Assembly: GCA_910575155.1 (NCBI GenBank)
Contig: CAJTDX010000001.1
Coordinates: 124,001 to 188,000, forward strand
Reading direction: 5' to 3'
Source of the DNA: Lachnospiraceae bacterium
Lineage (GTDB): Bacteria; Bacillota; Clostridia; Lachnospirales; Lachnospiraceae
Length of the DNA: 64,000 nt
In this document: positions 36,387 to 46,701 of the stretch, piece by piece
Numbering within the stretch: the stretch's first letter is position 1
Layout of the letters: each line of letters begins with the position of its first letter
The notes under the pieces: model-generated
Databases searched by the model: none
The model's input: the letters and a program-made list of their open reading frames with translations, nothing else
Told to the model about the DNA's origin: nothing
Program-made: the position numbers and the translations under genes

Positions 36387-39300
36387 CTATTGGAGAACAT
36401 CATCAAAGTCGGCGAAATCGTCCTCAAGTTCTAATGCTTCTTCCTCGTCCTCTTCTTCTATATCCACCAGTTCTTCGCTTTCTTCACTAAATTCCTGTTT
36501 GCTAAAGCCCATCGCTCCAAAGGACTCCTCCTCTTCAAAAGCAAAGTTCCGGTCTCCGGCAATGATCGCGTTCAAATCTGTATTGCCATACTCGCTGGTT
36601 TCCATAAGCTCTATCTCTTCTCTGTTCTCATCCAGAACCTTCACATCCAGACCCAATGACTGAAGCTCCTTTAACAGCACCTTAAAGGATTCCGGAATAC
36701 CCGGTTTGGGAATATTATCACCCTTGATAATGGCTTCGTAGGTCTTCACACGTCCAATCACATCGTCAGACTTTACAGTCAGAATTTCCTGCAGGGTATA
36801 AGACGCGCCGTACGCCTCCAGCGCCCAAACCTCCATCTCTCCAAAACGCTGTCCTCCGAACTGCGCTTTACCGCCCAGAGGCTGCTGTGTTACCAGAGAG
36901 TACGGACCTGTGGAACGGGCATGAATCTTATCGTCTACCAGATGGTGCAGTTTCAGGTAATGCATGTGGCCGATGGTGACCGGACTGTCAAAATACTCTC
37001 CGGTTCTTCCGTCGCGCAGCCTTACTTTACCGTCTCTTGATAAGGGCACGCCCTTCCATACTTCCCGGTGTTCCCGGTTCTCGGACAGGTATTCCATAAC
37101 TTCCGGCAGTAAATCCTGCTTATATTTCGCTTCAAACTCTTCCCAGGAAAGGTTCACATAATCATTCGCCAGATCCAGGGTATCCATAATATCATTCTCG
37201 TTGGCTCCGTCAAATACCGGAGTCGCAATATTAAATCCCAGCGCCTTTGCCGCCAGGCTTAAATGAATTTCCAGCACCTGCCCGATATTCATACGGGACG
37301 GCACGCCCAGCGGGTTCAATACGATATCCAGCGGGCGTCCGTTCGGCAGAAACGGCATATCCTCCACGGGCAGCACTCTGGAAACCACACCTTTGTTACC
37401 ATGACGTCCGGCCATCTTATCACCCACGGAAATTTTACGCTTCTGGGCAATATAAATGCGGACCGCCTGATTAACGCCCGGAGACAGCTCATCTCCGTTA
37501 TCTCTGGTAAATACCTTGGCGTCTACCACAATACCGTACTCGCCATGCGGCACCTTCAAAGAGGTATCTCTTACCTCTCTCGCCTTCTCGCCGAAAATAG
37601 CGCGGAGCAAACGTTCTTCTGCTGTAAGCTCCGTCTCTCCCTTGGGCGTTACTTTTCCTACCAGAATATCTCCGGCGCGCACTTCCGCACCGATACGGAT
37701 AATGCCTCTCTCATCGAGATCTTTTAACGCATCATCACCGACGCCGGGAACATCTCTGGTAATTTCCTCCGGTCCCAGCTTGGTATCGCGCGCCTCCGCC
37801 TCATATTCTTCAATATGGACGGAAGTATAGACATCCTCCTGCACCAGTCTCTCGCTTAAGAGAACCGCATCCTCATAGTTATAGCCTTCCCAGGTCATAA
37901 ATCCAATCAGCGGATTTTTTCCAAGCGCAAGCTCTCCGTTGGAAGTCGAGGGACCGTCTGCTATTACCTGTCCTTTTTGTACCCTGTCTCCCTTAAATAC
38001 GATTGGTCTTTGATTATAACAGTTGGACTGGTTGCTTCGTGAAAATTTCGTTAATTTATAAACATCGCGTTTTCCGTCTTCGGTTTTCACAGTAATCTCG
38101 TTGGAAACCGCCCGTTCCACCACGCCTGCATTTCTGGCAAGTACGCACACGCCGGAATCCACTGCCGCCTTTGTCTCCATACCTGTGCCCACTGCCGGAG
38201 GCTCGGTGGTAAGAAGAGGCACTGCCTGACGCTGCATGTTTGATCCCATCAATGCGCGGTTGGCGTCGTCATTTTCCAAGAACGGAATCAGAGCCGTAGC
38301 CACGGAGAATACCATTTTCGGAGAGACATCCATGTAGTCAAACATAACTTTCTCATACTCCTGCGTCTCCTCACGGTAACGGCCGGATACTGAATTTCTC
38401 ACGAAATGGCCTTCCGCGTCCAAAGCCTCATTCGCCTGCGCCACATGGTAATTATCCTCTTCGTCAGCGGTCATATAAACTACCTCGTCCGTTACCCGCG
38501 GATTCTTAGGATCTGATTTATCTATTTTACGGTAAGGAGCTTCCACAAAACCATATTCATTAATTCTTGCATACGTAGCAAGGGAATTAATCAATCCAAT
38601 GTTCGGGCCTTCAGGCGTCTCGATCGGGCACATTCTTCCGTAATGGGAATAATGCACGTCACGCACCTCAAATCCGGCGCGGTCCCTGGACAAACCTCCG
38701 GGACCCAGAGCTGACAGACGTCTCTTATGCGTCAGCTCGCCCAGCGGATTATTCTGGTCCATAAACTGAGACAACTGGGAAGAACCAAAAAATTCCTTCA
38801 CCGCTGCCGTCACCGGCTTGATATTGATCAGACTCTGCGGGGAGATTCCCTGCAGGTCCTGAGTCGTCATTCGCTCACGAACCACGCGCTCCATCCTGGA
38901 AAGTCCGATTCTGTACTGGTTCTGCAATAACTCGCCCACCGCGCGAATACGGCGGTTGCCCAGATGGTCAATATCGTCGCTGTTTCCAAGACCGTATTCC
39001 AAATGCATATTATAGTTAATGGAAGCTATGATATCTTCCCTGGTGATATGCTTCGGAATCAAATCTGCAGCATTTCTGTGCAGCGCTTCCTTCATATCTT
39101 CCAGACTGTCGTTTTCTTCTAATATTTTTTCTAAAACAGGGTAATATACTAATTCTGTAATACCTAATTTTCTGGCTTCTTCCCTGTCAATCTCTACATA
39201 ATTGGTAACATCCACCATCCGGTTGGATAATACCTTGATATTGCGCTCTTCGCCCTGAATCCAGACAAAGGGAACCGCCGCATTCTGAATGGCGTCCGCA

Positions 39301-40256
39301 AGATCACGGTCTACCAAAGCACCCTGCCCGGCAATAATTTCACCGGTCGAGGCGTCCACAACCTCCTCCGCCAGAACCTGTCCGCTAATACGGTTCTTAA
39401 GCGCAAGCTTTTTATTAAATTTATATCTTCCCACCTTTGCCAGATCGTAACGTCTGGGATCAAAAAACATGGCGTTGATCAGACTCTCCGCGCTCTCCAC
39501 AGTAAGCGGCTCTCCCGGACGTATCTTCTTATACAGCTCCAGCAGACCTTCATGGTAGTTGGTGGCGACATCCTTGCCGAAACTGGCAATAATTTTCGGT
39601 TCCTCGCCAAACAGGTCGACAATTTCCTGATTTGTGCCAATGCCAAGCGCACGAATCAAAACTGTGACTGGAACCTTTCTGGTTCTGTCCACACGTACAT
39701 AAAATACATCGTTGGAATCTGTTTCATATTCCAGCCATGCGCCTCGATTGGGAATAACTGTGCAGGAATACAGGGTTTTACCCACTTTATCATGTGCAAT
39801 GCCATAGTAAATGCCGGGGGAACGTACCAACTGACTGACAATTACGCGCTCTGCACCGTTGATTACGAAGGTTCCTGTCTCTGTCATAAGTGGTAAATCG
39901 CCCATGAAGATTTCATAATCCTTGACTTCTTCAACCGCTTCTTTGTTGTAAAATCTGACTTTTACTTTTAAAGGAGCCGCATAAGTGGCATCCCGCTCTT
40001 TACATTCTGCAATTGAATATTTTACATCACTCTCACACAGCGTAAACCCAACGAATTCCAGACTTAACTGCCCGCTGTAATCTGCGATGGGGGAAATATC
40101 AGCAAATACCTCTTTCAACCCTTCGTTGATAAACCAGTTGTAGGAATTCTTCTGAACCTCAATCAGGTTCGGCATTTCTAATACTTCCTTTTGTCGCGAG
40201 TAACTCATACGAACGCTTTTTCCTGCTTTAATCGGACGTATTCTGTTTTTCTCCAT
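36387..40256 (-). CDS. rpoB: DNA-directed RNA polymerase subunit beta
   Basis: 1289 residues. The rifampicin-pocket region reads [20 protein letters not shown] then [20 protein letters not shown], the wild-type-like pattern. [14 protein letters not shown] and [21 protein letters not shown] are the C-terminal signatures. The C-terminal tail is unusually acidic ([20 protein letters not shown]). Start 40256 chosen for the GAGAGGTG site and the conserved start; upstream in-frame codons lie in the leader. Has its own promoter and a leader hairpin, separate from rplJL. Confidence 0.98.
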   Translation of the reverse strand: MEKNRIRPIKAGKSVRMSYSRQKEVLEMPNLIEVQKNSYNWFINEGLKEVFADISPIADYSGQLSLEFVGFTLCESDVKYSIAECKERDATYAAPLKVKVRFYNKEAVEEVKDYEIFMGDLPLMTETGTFVINGAERVIVSQLVRSPGIYYGIAHDKVGKTLYSCTVIPNRGAWLEYETDSNDVFYVRVDRTRKVPVTVLIRALGIGTNQEIVDLFGEEPKIIASFGKDVATNYHEGLLELYKKIRPGEPLTVESAESLINAMFFDPRRYDLAKVGRYKFNKKLALKNRISGQVLAEEVVDASTGEIIAGQGALVDRDLADAIQNAAVPFVWIQGEERNIKVLSNRMVDVTNYVEIDREEARKLGITELVYYPVLEKILEENDSLEDMKEALHRNAADLIPKHITREDIIASINYNMHLEYGLGNSDDIDHLGNRRIRAVGELLQNQYRIGLSRMERVVRERMTTQDLQGISPQSLINIKPVTAAVKEFFGSSQLSQFMDQNNPLGELTHKRRLSALGPGGLSRDRAGFEVRDVHYSHYGRMCPIETPEGPNIGLINSLATYARINEYGFVEAPYRKIDKSDPKNPRVTDEVVYMTADEEDNYHVAQANEALDAEGHFVRNSVSGRYREETQEYEKVMFDYMDVSPKMVFSVATALIPFLENDDANRALMGSNMQRQAVPLLTTEPPAVGTGMETKAAVDSGVCVLARNAGVVERAVSNEITVKTEDGKRDVYKLTKFSRSNQSNCYNQRPIVFKGDRVQKGQVIADGPSTSNGELALGKNPLIGFMTWEGYNYEDAVLLSERLVQEDVYTSVHIEEYEAEARDTKLGPEEITRDVPGVGDDALKDLDERGIIRIGAEVRAGDILVGKVTPKGETELTAEERLLRAIFGEKAREVRDTSLKVPHGEYGIVVDAKVFTRDNGDELSPGVNQAVRIYIAQKRKISVGDKMAGRHGNKGVVSRVLPVEDMPFLPNGRPLDIVLNPLGVPSRMNIGQVLEIHLSLAAKALGFNIATPVFDGANENDIMDTLDLANDYVNLSWEEFEAKYKQDLLPEVMEYLSENREHREVWKGVPLSRDGKVRLRDGRTGEYFDSPVTIGHMHYLKLHHLVDDKIHARSTGPYSLVTQQPLGGKAQFGGQRFGEMEVWALEAYGASYTLQEILTVKSDDVIGRVKTYEAIIKGDNIPKPGIPESFKVLLKELQSLGLDVKVLDENREEIELMETSEYGNTDLNAIIAGDRNFAFEEEESFGAMGFSKQEFSEESEELVDIEEEDEEEALELEDDFADFDDVLQ

Positions 40257-40311
40257 TGACGTTTCACCTCTCGTTTTTATATTTTCAAGAATCCTTCTAT
40301 AACCTGCCAAA

Positions 40312-40347
40312 AGCTATATCAGAAACTATGTTCCCTCTGATATAGCT
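40312..40347 (-). terminator. Terminator-like hairpin (possible attenuator) in the rpoB leader
   Basis: AGCTATATCAGA and TCTGATATAGCT form a 12-bp stem with a 12-nt loop. On the minus strand it is followed by TTTTGG. It lies between the rpoB promoter and start codon, about 56 nt before the ATG. Confidence 0.55.
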
Positions 40348-40388
40348 GCCCGGCGATAAGTACACGTCACCATAATAGTGCATCCTAT

Positions 40389-40418
40389 ATGATAGCATAA
40401 CGAATAAATGCATGTCAA
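40389..40418 (-). promoter_or_regulatory. Internal promoter for rpoB-rpoC
   Basis: On the minus strand TTGACA (40413-40418), an 18-nt spacer ending in an extended-10 TGC, and TATCAT (40389-40394). It lies downstream of the rplL terminator. Confidence 0.7.
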
Positions 40419-40496
40419 GAAAAATTTTTATCAGACACGCTGCTTTCTTCTGAATAACGGCGATGCTGTCCTCTTGCGTACTGCGCCTTCAAACAG

Positions 40497-40547
40497 AAAA
40501 ACAGGACGGCAGTTTTTTATGCAAACATAAAACTGCCGTCCTGTTTT
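40497..40547 (-). terminator. Terminator between rplL and rpoB
   Basis: A 19-bp near-perfect stem (AAAACAGGACGGCAGTTTT / AAAACTGCCGTCCTGTTTT) with the minus-strand tail TTTTTCTG, 28 nt past rplL. Confidence 0.85.
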
Positions 40548-40574
40548 CCAGATTCTCAATCCGCCGGACCGGGA

Positions 40575-40952
40575 TTATTTTAAAGTTACTTTTGCGCCTT
40601 CTGCTTCTAACTTAGCTTTGATATCTTCTGCCTCTGCCTTCTCAGCGCCTTCTTTTACGATCTTAGGAGCTCCGTCAACTACTTCCTTAGCTTCCTTCAA
40701 TCCTAAACCGGTTACTTCACGAACAACCTTAATAACCTTAACCTTGTTTGGTCCAACTTCTGTCAATTCTACATTGAAGTCAGTCTTTTCATCTGCTGCG
40801 CCTGCTCCGTCTCCGCCTGCTGCTGCAACTACAACGCCTGCTGCTGCAGATACGCCAAACTCTTCTTCACAAGCTTTTACCAATTCATTTAACTCTAATA
40901 CGCTTAACTCTTTAATAGCTTCAATAAATTCTGCGGTTGTTAACTTTGCCAT
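40575..40952 (-). CDS. rplL: Ribosomal protein bL12 (L7/L12)
   Basis: 125-residue stalk protein that recruits translational GTPases. N-terminal dimerisation domain ([20 protein letters not shown]), an alanine/glycine-rich hinge (~37-53) and the C-terminal factor-binding domain (VEKTDF-like start, [38 protein letters not shown]). GGAGG upstream. 59 nt after rplJ in the same transcript. Confidence 0.98.
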   Translation of the reverse strand: MAKLTTAEFIEAIKELSVLELNELVKACEEEFGVSAAAGVVVAAAGGDGAGAADEKTDFNVELTEVGPNKVKVIKVVREVTGLGLKEAKEVVDGAPKIVKEGAEKAEAEDIKAKLEAEGAKVTLK

Positions 40953-41011
40953 TATAATATACCTCCATTTGACTTTATAATTGTGTTTACAAATAATACT
41001 TCATGTTCAGA

Positions 41012-41563
41012 TTAGGCCTCTGCAGGAGCTTCCTCTGCGGGAGCCTCTGATGCTGATGCCGCTTCTGCCGCTGCAGCTCCGCCGCCCTGCTCTGCAATCT
41101 GATTAAGAACACGAGCCAGGTTGGTGATGGGTGACTGAATGCTTCCAAGGAATTTGGACAGCAGTTCGTCTCTGGACGGAACGGAAGCAATTACCTTAAT
41201 TCCGTCTGCATCATAAAAAGTTCCTTCCACAACGCCCGCCTTCAACTCTAATGCCGGGGCAGCCTTTGCAAACTTTGCAAGGATTCTTGCCGGCGCCGTT
41301 GCATCTTCTTTGGAAATTGCGATAGCATTGGGGCCTTCCAGTAAGGAAGACATGCTCTCAAAATCAGTTCCCTTAAATGCAAAATTCATCAGTGTATTTT
41401 TATACACTTTATAGGTAACACCAGCTTCTCTTAACTGCTTACGCAGCTGTGTATCTTCGTCTACAGTCAATCCACGGTAATCCACTAACACAACAGACTG
41501 CGCATCCTGGATCTGCTCGGCGATTTCCTGTACAATAGGCTGCTTTAATTCTACTTTTGCCAC
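41012..41563 (-). CDS. rplJ: Ribosomal protein uL10
   Basis: 183 residues forming the stalk base. Motifs: VVLVDYRGLTVDEDTQLRKQ, GVTYKVYKNTLMNFA and LEGPNAIAISKEDATAPARI. The alanine/glutamate-rich C-terminal extension (GGAAAAEAASASEAPAEEAP) is longer than in B. subtilis and replaces ordinary L12-binding spacer sequence. Preceded by an L10 leader RNA with which the L10-L12 complex is expected to regulate the transcript. Confidence 0.97.
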   Translation of the reverse strand: MAKVELKQPIVQEIAEQIQDAQSVVLVDYRGLTVDEDTQLRKQLREAGVTYKVYKNTLMNFAFKGTDFESMSSLLEGPNAIAISKEDATAPARILAKFAKAAPALELKAGVVEGTFYDADGIKVIASVPSRDELLSKFLGSIQSPITNLARVLNQIAEQGGGAAAAEAASASEAPAEEAPAEA

Positions 41564-41689
41564 GAATCGTGTACCTCCTTATTTTATTTGAGTACAGTCC
41601 CTTACGCATTCGCTCGGGGCCGTCTGATCTGAGCTTTTAAATTGCACGTACGGAAATATCCGTTTCAGCCAAACTGTCTTTTCAGAATA

Positions 41690-41835
41690 GCTGTATTCAA
41701 TTTAAAAGCCCCTTCGTCCGAGACAAAGAGGCTTGAAATTATCTTTCATTACTTATCAGACAGTAATGTCTGGTAAATTTCCTCGGCAGGCCAACGGTTA
41801 CGCCTCTCGGCACCTGCTGTCTTCGGTCATATGCG
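41690..41835 (-). ncRNA. Ribosomal protein L10 leader (autoregulatory element)
   Basis: The 314-nt gap between rplA and rplJ contains, on the minus strand, AGACAGCAGGTGCCGAGAGG then the paired CCTGCCGAGG, the conserved core of the L10 leader (RF00557 type). Downstream is a hairpin AAGCCTCTT / AAGGGGCTT at ~41705-41733 followed by TTAAATT, which can act as an attenuator. The rest of the gap (41564-41690) is AT-rich spacer up to the rplJ RBS. Confidence 0.8.
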
Positions 41836-41877
41836 TGTCTAGCATATCATTTTCTATTTCAGATGTCAACATTAAAT

Positions 41878-42570
41878 TTAAACAAGCTTTGCCGTATTGA
41901 TCTTAACGCCGGGTCCCATAGTGGGAGCTAACGTAACGCTTCTCAAATACTGTCCTTTTAATGCGGATGGTTTCGCTTTAATGATGGCATCCATAAGGGT
42001 CTGGAAGTTGTCCGCTAACTGTTCTTCTGTAAAAGATGCTTTTCCAATTGGCACATGGATAATATTTGTCTTGTCTAATCTGTACTCAATCTTACCAGCC
42101 TTAATGTCATTGATCGCTTTGGTAACATCCATGGTTACGGTTCCCGCTTTGGGGTTCGGCATTAAACCTTTCGGTCCAAGTACACGGCCCAGACGTCCAA
42201 CAACGCCCATCATGTCAGGAGTGGCAACTACAACGTCAAAATCCAGCCAGCCGTCGTTCTGGATCTTCGGAATCAGTTCCTCGCCGCCTACATGGTCAGC
42301 TCCTGCCGCCAGCGCCTCGTCTACCTTTTCACCCTTTGCAAAAACCAGAACTTTGACTGTTTTACCTGTTCCGTGAGGCAGTACCACGGCGCCGCGGATC
42401 TGCTGTTCTGCATGACGTCCGTCACAGCCGGTTCTGATGTGAGCTTCGATTGTTTCATCAAATTTGGCAACCGCCGCCTTTTTGGCAAGACTGATTGCTT
42501 CTGCTGTATCATACTGCACTGCTCTGTCGATAGCTTTTGCAGCTTCTGTATATTTCTTTCCTCGTTTCAT
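41878..42570 (-). CDS. rplA: Ribosomal protein uL1
   Basis: 230 residues. Motifs: [39 protein letters not shown] (family signature region), [18 protein letters not shown] and [20 protein letters not shown]. Start at 42570 because GGAGG is optimally spaced (8 nt); the ATG two codons earlier sits only 2 nt from it. 80 nt after rplK; the gap contains a GGGAGGGAATGCTCCC hairpin that could be an L1 autoregulatory site. Confidence 0.97.
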   Translation of the reverse strand: MKRGKKYTEAAKAIDRAVQYDTAEAISLAKKAAVAKFDETIEAHIRTGCDGRHAEQQIRGAVVLPHGTGKTVKVLVFAKGEKVDEALAAGADHVGGEELIPKIQNDGWLDFDVVVATPDMMGVVGRLGRVLGPKGLMPNPKAGTVTMDVTKAINDIKAGKIEYRLDKTNIIHVPIGKASFTEEQLADNFQTLMDAIIKAKPSALKGQYLRSVTLAPTMGPGVKINTAKLV

Positions 42571-42650
42571 TCTCATAACCTCCTAGTGGTAATATCGGGA
42601 GCATTCCCTCCCACGTTTCGCCAAACGGCACGGGCCGCCAGGCACTCAGC

Positions 42651-43076
42651 CTATTCTTCGACGGTAACACCCATGCTTCTTGCTGTTCCTGCGATCATGC
42701 TCATAGCCGCTTCCAGTGAAGCCGCATTCAAATCCGGCATTTTCAGCTCTGCGATTTCCTGTACCTTTGCTTTGGAAATAGTTGCTACTTTGGTTTTGTT
42801 CGGTACTGCGGAACCGGACTTAATGTTACATGCTTTCTTAATCAGTACAGGAGCGGGCGGTGTCTTTGTCACGAAGCTGAAGCTTCTGTCTGAATATACG
42901 GTAATTACTACCGGAATAATTAAATCTCCCTGGTCAGCCGTTCTTGCGTTGAACTGCTTTGTAAATTCAACGATGTTTACGCCGTGCTGTCCAAGTGCAG
43001 GTCCAACTGGTGGAGCAGGTGTAGCCTTTCCAGCAGGGATCTGTAATTTGATATATCCTTCTACTTTCTTTGCCAT
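42651..43076 (-). CDS. rplK: Ribosomal protein uL11
   Basis: 141 residues. Begins [20 protein letters not shown], with [20 protein letters not shown] (GTPase-associated centre contact) and the C-terminal rRNA-binding part with [12 protein letters not shown]. Binds the thiostrepton-loop region of 23S rRNA. A start 3 codons upstream abuts the AAAGGAGG site, so 43076 is preferred. Confidence 0.97.
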   Translation of the reverse strand: MAKKVEGYIKLQIPAGKATPAPPVGPALGQHGVNIVEFTKQFNARTADQGDLIIPVVITVYSDRSFSFVTKTPPAPVLIKKACNIKSGSAVPNKTKVATISKAKVQEIAELKMPDLNAASLEAAMSMIAGTARSMGVTVEE

Positions 43077-43140
43077 TTGGAACATCCTCCTTTAATACTT
43101 GTACAGTTTCTCTGTAAAAAATACTGTAACCATATGCATC

Positions 43141-43656
43141 TTATAACTTTCTGATATCTGTGAAACTTATTTCAACCGGCGTTTCACGGCCGAACAGGTC
43201 AACATTGATCGTCACCATCTGTTTACTGTGATTCATAGCCTGGATCATACCGACCGTATCTTTCCAGACGCCGCCGACTACCCGGATGGAATCACCTTCC
43301 TCAAACTCTGCAACCACATTGTCAACCTGAATACCCAATGGTCTCATTTCAGCTTCAGTGAGTGGTACGGGCTTGGAACCCGGACCTACAAACCCGGTAA
43401 CACCTCTGGTATTTCTAACCACATACCATATGTCATCATTCATAACCATGTTAATAAGAACATAACCTGGAAACATTTTCTTCTCAACGGTTTTTTTCAC
43501 ACCGTTTTTCATTTCCACGACACTCTGCATAGGAACCCGCACCTCTAAAATCTGATCTTCAAGATGACGGTTCTTGATTGTCTTGTCAATGTTCTCCTTG
43601 ACCTTATTTTCATAACCGGAATAGGTATGAACTACATACCAGTTTGCCTCTGCCAT
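43141..43656 (-). CDS. nusG: Transcription termination/antitermination factor NusG
   Basis: 171 residues. NGN domain (ANWYVVHTYSGYENKVKENI, FPGYVLINMVMNDDIWYVVR, VTGFVGPGSKPVPLTE) and the C-terminal KOW domain (EEGDSIRVVGGVWKDTVGMI). Couples RNA polymerase to ribosomes or Rho. 16 nt after secE. Confidence 0.97.
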   Translation of the reverse strand: MAEANWYVVHTYSGYENKVKENIDKTIKNRHLEDQILEVRVPMQSVVEMKNGVKKTVEKKMFPGYVLINMVMNDDIWYVVRNTRGVTGFVGPGSKPVPLTEAEMRPLGIQVDNVVAEFEEGDSIRVVGGVWKDTVGMIQAMNHSKQMVTINVDLFGRETPVEISFTDIRKL

Positions 43657-43672
43657 AAATCACCTGCGCCTC

Positions 43673-43879
43673 CTATAAATTTACCAGGGTATCTACGCCA
43701 TACTTAATAAATACGTCTAATACGGCAATGATAAGACCCAAGACAATAGAAACAGCTACAACTGCCGCTGTCTGTCTGCTAAGTGATTTCTTGTCCGGCC
43801 AAATGATTTTGTCAAATTCAGCCTTAAGACCGGTGAACCAGCTCGTCTTTGGAGCTTTTTCTGTTTTACTTTCTCCCAT
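43673..43879 (-). CDS. secE: Preprotein translocase subunit SecE
   Basis: 68 residues with a single C-terminal transmembrane helix (AAVVAVSIVLGLIIAVLDVF) preceded by the conserved amphipathic segment (FDKIIWPDKKSLSRQT). Stabilises SecY. AGGAGG upstream of the ATG. Confidence 0.95.
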   Translation of the reverse strand: MGESKTEKAPKTSWFTGLKAEFDKIIWPDKKSLSRQTAAVVAVSIVLGLIIAVLDVFIKYGVDTLVNL

Positions 43880-43968
43880 TTTTACCTCCTATGGCGCACC
43901 CTTGCGCCTGCATTCCAGGGATGGGTGAACTTTTTGTCCAACCTTTCACTTCCTTTAATACTGTTCTG

Positions 43969-44118
43969 TTACTTGGTTTCTTTGTGTAATGTGTGTGTCC
44001 GGCAGAACCGACAATATTTCTTTGTCTCCATTCTGTCCGGATGGGCTTTCTTATCTTTGGTCATGTTGTAGTTACGTCGTTTACATTCCGTACATGCCAG
44101 TGTAATTCTAGTGCGCAC
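43969..44118 (-). CDS. rpmG: Ribosomal protein bL33
   Basis: 49 residues, starting at GTG with GGAGGTGG upstream: [18 protein letters not shown], then [17 protein letters not shown]. Both zinc-binding CxxC pairs are present, so this is the zinc-replete C+ form. First gene of rpmG-secE-nusG-rplK-rplA. No tRNA-Trp gene separates it from secE, as happens in some related genomes. Confidence 0.95.
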   Translation of the reverse strand: MRTRITLACTECKRRNYNMTKDKKAHPDRMETKKYCRFCRTHTLHKETK

Positions 44119-44184
44119 AACTTCCACCTCCACTTAATTTCTAATTTTAGGCATAAAAAAAAGACCTACTTCCATCGCTAGTCT

Positions 44185-44213
44185 ACTATAGCACAATATC
44201 TGAGTGCCGTCAA
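44185..44213 (-). promoter_or_regulatory. Promoter of the rpmG-secE-nusG-rplKA operon
   Basis: On the minus strand TTGACG (44208-44213), a 17-nt spacer ending in an extended-10 TGC, and TATAGT (44185-44190), 67 nt upstream of the rpmG start. Confidence 0.75.
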
Positions 44214-44357
44214 TATTTTTTCACAGCAGAAATTTTATAAAATTATAAGAAGACGGTTAAGAAAATGCAGAAAACGTCCGATATACATGTCAAATACATG
44301 GAGTGTTTATACCCCCGTGCATCTGCACGATTTCACGGACGAAAGGAGGGGATTTTC

Positions 44358-45656
44358 ATGCCGACGATTGACACTGCTTATCACTATTATTTAAGCACCT
44401 ATGCCAAGCAGTCGACTTCCCGTTATGATTCGCATAAAAAAAGTGAACTGCGAACAATCTATAATAATATTGTAAAAATTAATAAAGATTCCCCTTTGTA
44501 TAAGATAAAGCGTTCAGAGGATGTCCAGAAATTTGCGATCGACATCAAAGAAAGCACGCGCATTATCAAAAATGTAGTTGCCTCTCTCTCTGACGCAGAG
44601 GAAGGAATCGGAAATGCTTTTCAGAAAAAGCTTGCTTTTTCATCTCAGGACGATGTCGTTTCCGCCAATTATTTGGGCGGCAGTCATTATTCTGAAGATT
44701 CGGATAACTTTACCATTGAGGTTCAGGGTCTGGCAACTCCCCAGATTAACCAGGGGGCTTATTTAGATAAGAACCGTTTAAATCTTAAGCCCGGCACCTA
44801 TTCTTTTGATTTGGAAAATAATACATCGGCTTACGAATTCCAATTTACAATCAATCCTGATGATACGAATTTTTCCACCCAGAATAAGCTTGCGAACCTG
44901 ATCACCAATGCAGATATCGGTCTGAAAGCCTCTGTTGTGGAAAATGCAGACGGTTTAAGTTCTCTGCAGATTGAATCCCTGGCAACCGGTATTAGCCCTG
45001 ATGATGTATTCCTGTTTTCCATATCGCCTCAGGGCAGCCACGATTCCATGGCTGCAATTGACGCTTTGGGCATCGATCATGTGTCGCAGGAAGCGCACAA
45101 TGCCGTTTTTCTCCTTAACGGCACAGAGCAGATGGCGTATGAGAATACGTTTCTGCTGGACAACAATTTTGAGTTAACACTTCATGGCACCAGTCCTGTA
45201 GGACAGCCCGCAGTTATTGGTTTTAAGACCAATGCAGACGCTATGGCGGAAAATATCCAGACATTGGTGGATTCCTATAATTCCGTTTTACACACGGCTA
45301 ATAAGTATTCCGGTTCGCAGCCTCAGAGCGTCCAGCTCTACCGCGATATGAGCGGCACTGCTTTTGCTTACCAGAAAAGTCTGGAAAATATCGGGCTTAT
45401 CGTAGCAGACAACGGTGAGATTTCCATAGATAAAGATGCGCTGACAGAAACGGTTTCCAGCGAAGATTACGAGGATAAACTTTCCGTACTCAATGATTTT
45501 AAGAATCTGCTGAACATGAAAGCGAACAATGCCTCACTGGATCCCATGCGTTATGTGGATAAGATTCTTGTAACCTATAAGAATCCCGGAAAAACGTTTG
45601 TAACCCCTTACATTACCTCCATTTACTCAGGTATGATGATGGATGAATATTGTTAA
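44358..45656 (+). CDS. FliD-like flagellar filament cap/hook-associated protein
   Basis: 432 residues. The C-terminal part has FliD_C features (ADAMAENIQTLVDSYNSVLH, KSLENIGLIVADNGEISIDK, DALTE). The centre contains a domain typical of FliD/hook-associated proteins (GLATPQINQGAYL, YEFQFTINPDDTN). The N-terminus (~1-100) is Ser/Lys-rich and does not show the usual FliD D0 start, and the protein is shorter than typical clostridial FliD (~500). It may be a divergent cap or a related filament protein. RBS GAAAGGAGG. Diverges from rpmG. Confidence 0.7.
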   Translation: MPTIDTAYHYYLSTYAKQSTSRYDSHKKSELRTIYNNIVKINKDSPLYKIKRSEDVQKFAIDIKESTRIIKNVVASLSDAEEGIGNAFQKKLAFSSQDDVVSANYLGGSHYSEDSDNFTIEVQGLATPQINQGAYLDKNRLNLKPGTYSFDLENNTSAYEFQFTINPDDTNFSTQNKLANLITNADIGLKASVVENADGLSSLQIESLATGISPDDVFLFSISPQGSHDSMAAIDALGIDHVSQEAHNAVFLLNGTEQMAYENTFLLDNNFELTLHGTSPVGQPAVIGFKTNADAMAENIQTLVDSYNSVLHTANKYSGSQPQSVQLYRDMSGTAFAYQKSLENIGLIVADNGEISIDKDALTETVSSEDYEDKLSVLNDFKNLLNMKANNASLDPMRYVDKILVTYKNPGKTFVTPYITSIYSGMMMDEYC

Positions 45657-45682
45657 TTTCATATATTTTCAAACACGCTCTA

Positions 45683-45735
45683 AAAAACCGCCTCCATTCT
45701 TTTCCAGATCAAAAGAATGAAGGCAGTTTTAAATT
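45683..45735 (+). terminator. Terminator of the FliD-like gene
   Basis: AAAACCGCCTCCATTCTTTT pairs imperfectly with AAAAGAATGAAGGCAGTTTT (7-nt loop), followed by AAATTTT. It begins 27 nt past the stop codon. Confidence 0.75.
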
Positions 45736-45855
45736 TTCGCTGTATTTTGCGATTTCCTGATCCCTGTGTTCTGTTCCATATCACAATGATTCTATAGAAC
45801 AGAACGCAATCATGATTCTGCAATAAAGTTTTCTGTCATTGCAGCGCCCCAAAAC

Positions 45856-46638
45856 TTAAGAATTAAACTGTAAAAGCTGTACAACTCTTCCATTCTCTTC
45901 TTCCTGTTTCTTCTGCATCATGATCTTGTATTCCTCCAGCAGGCTGTTCTTCTTCATATCAGAAACCGCCTTGCCGATATCGAGATCTTCAATACGGCTG
46001 CGCGACGCCGTTGTATTGAGCGATGCATAGGAATTGAAATTCATGGTATGATCCAGACGGTTATAGGCGGCGCCCATATCTCCTCTTGCTGACGATACCT
46101 GATCCAACGCCTTGTCAATCACAGAGAGATCAAAATCGCCCGTCACATCAAAGTCAGCAATCCCCAACGCCTCAAGAGTGGCATTCGGCATATTGATATC
46201 CATTCCGCCGCCGTCCGGTGAAGAAGCCACATGTGAACTTCCCATACTTCCATCCAGCAGGTTCATTGTATTAAACCGGGTATTCTTTCCCGCATCAGAG
46301 ATCGCCCCTTTCAGCTGGTCAATCTCCTGCTGCATCATCTTGCGCTCAGAATCACCATAAATGGCTGTGTTAGACGCCTGTACGCCCAGTTCACGGATAC
46401 GCTGCAGGGAATCTGCAATTGTAGAAAGTCCGCCGTCCGCTACATTTACCATATCCTGGGACGTCGCTGCATTTCTCCTTCCTACGTCATATCCATTGCT
46501 TTGTGACTTAAGTTTCTCCGCAATTGCCAGACCTGCGGCGTCGTCCGCCGCTGAATTAATCTTCTTCCCACTGGAAATCTGGCGGTAATTTTGATATAAA
46601 TTCCTGCTGCTGGCATTGCTGATACTGGAAATACTCAT
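45856..46638 (-). CDS. Flagellin (short form)
   Basis: 260-residue filament subunit. The D0/D1 N-terminal helices are complete (YQNYRQISSGKKINSAADDA, AGLAIAEKLKSQ, LSTIADSLQRIRELGVQASN). The C-terminal D1/D0 segment is present (GDMGAAYNRLDHTMNF, ending VVQLLQFNS). The central variable region is reduced to a few tens of residues around SSHVASSPDGGGMD, so surface-exposed D2/D3 domains are essentially absent. Lies 59 nt after the glycosyltransferase gene at 46698 and is the last of a co-oriented series of glycan genes. RBS AAAGGGGG. Confidence 0.93.
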   Translation of the reverse strand: MSISSISNASSRNLYQNYRQISSGKKINSAADDAAGLAIAEKLKSQSNGYDVGRRNAATSQDMVNVADGGLSTIADSLQRIRELGVQASNTAIYGDSERKMMQQEIDQLKGAISDAGKNTRFNTMNLLDGSMGSSHVASSPDGGGMDINMPNATLEALGIADFDVTGDFDLSVIDKALDQVSSARGDMGAAYNRLDHTMNFNSYASLNTTASRSRIEDLDIGKAVSDMKKNSLLEEYKIMMQKKQEEENGRVVQLLQFNS

Positions 46639-46672
46639 AGGTGTTCCCCCTTTCTAAGGTTCTTTTTCCTTC

Positions 46673-46701
46673 ATTATAACAAGCGGCATAAGATAATTCA
46701 A
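46673..46701 (-). promoter_or_regulatory. Sigma-A-type promoter for flagellin
   Basis: On the minus strand TTGAAT (46696-46701), a 17-nt spacer and TATAAT (46673-46678). It overlaps the last codons of the preceding glycosyltransferase. No TAAA/GCCGATAA-like sigma-28 element was seen. Confidence 0.6.

Noticed and set aside
41564-44264. tRNA-Trp between rpmG and secE, as in some related genomes
   Set aside because: The gap between the two genes is under 90 nt and contains no tRNA-like cloverleaf or CCA anticodon arm.
45768-45805. GTTCTGTTC/GAACAGAAC inverted repeat as the flagellin terminator
   Set aside because: The loop is 20 nt and there is no T tract on the minus strand; other weak hairpins nearby are equally possible.
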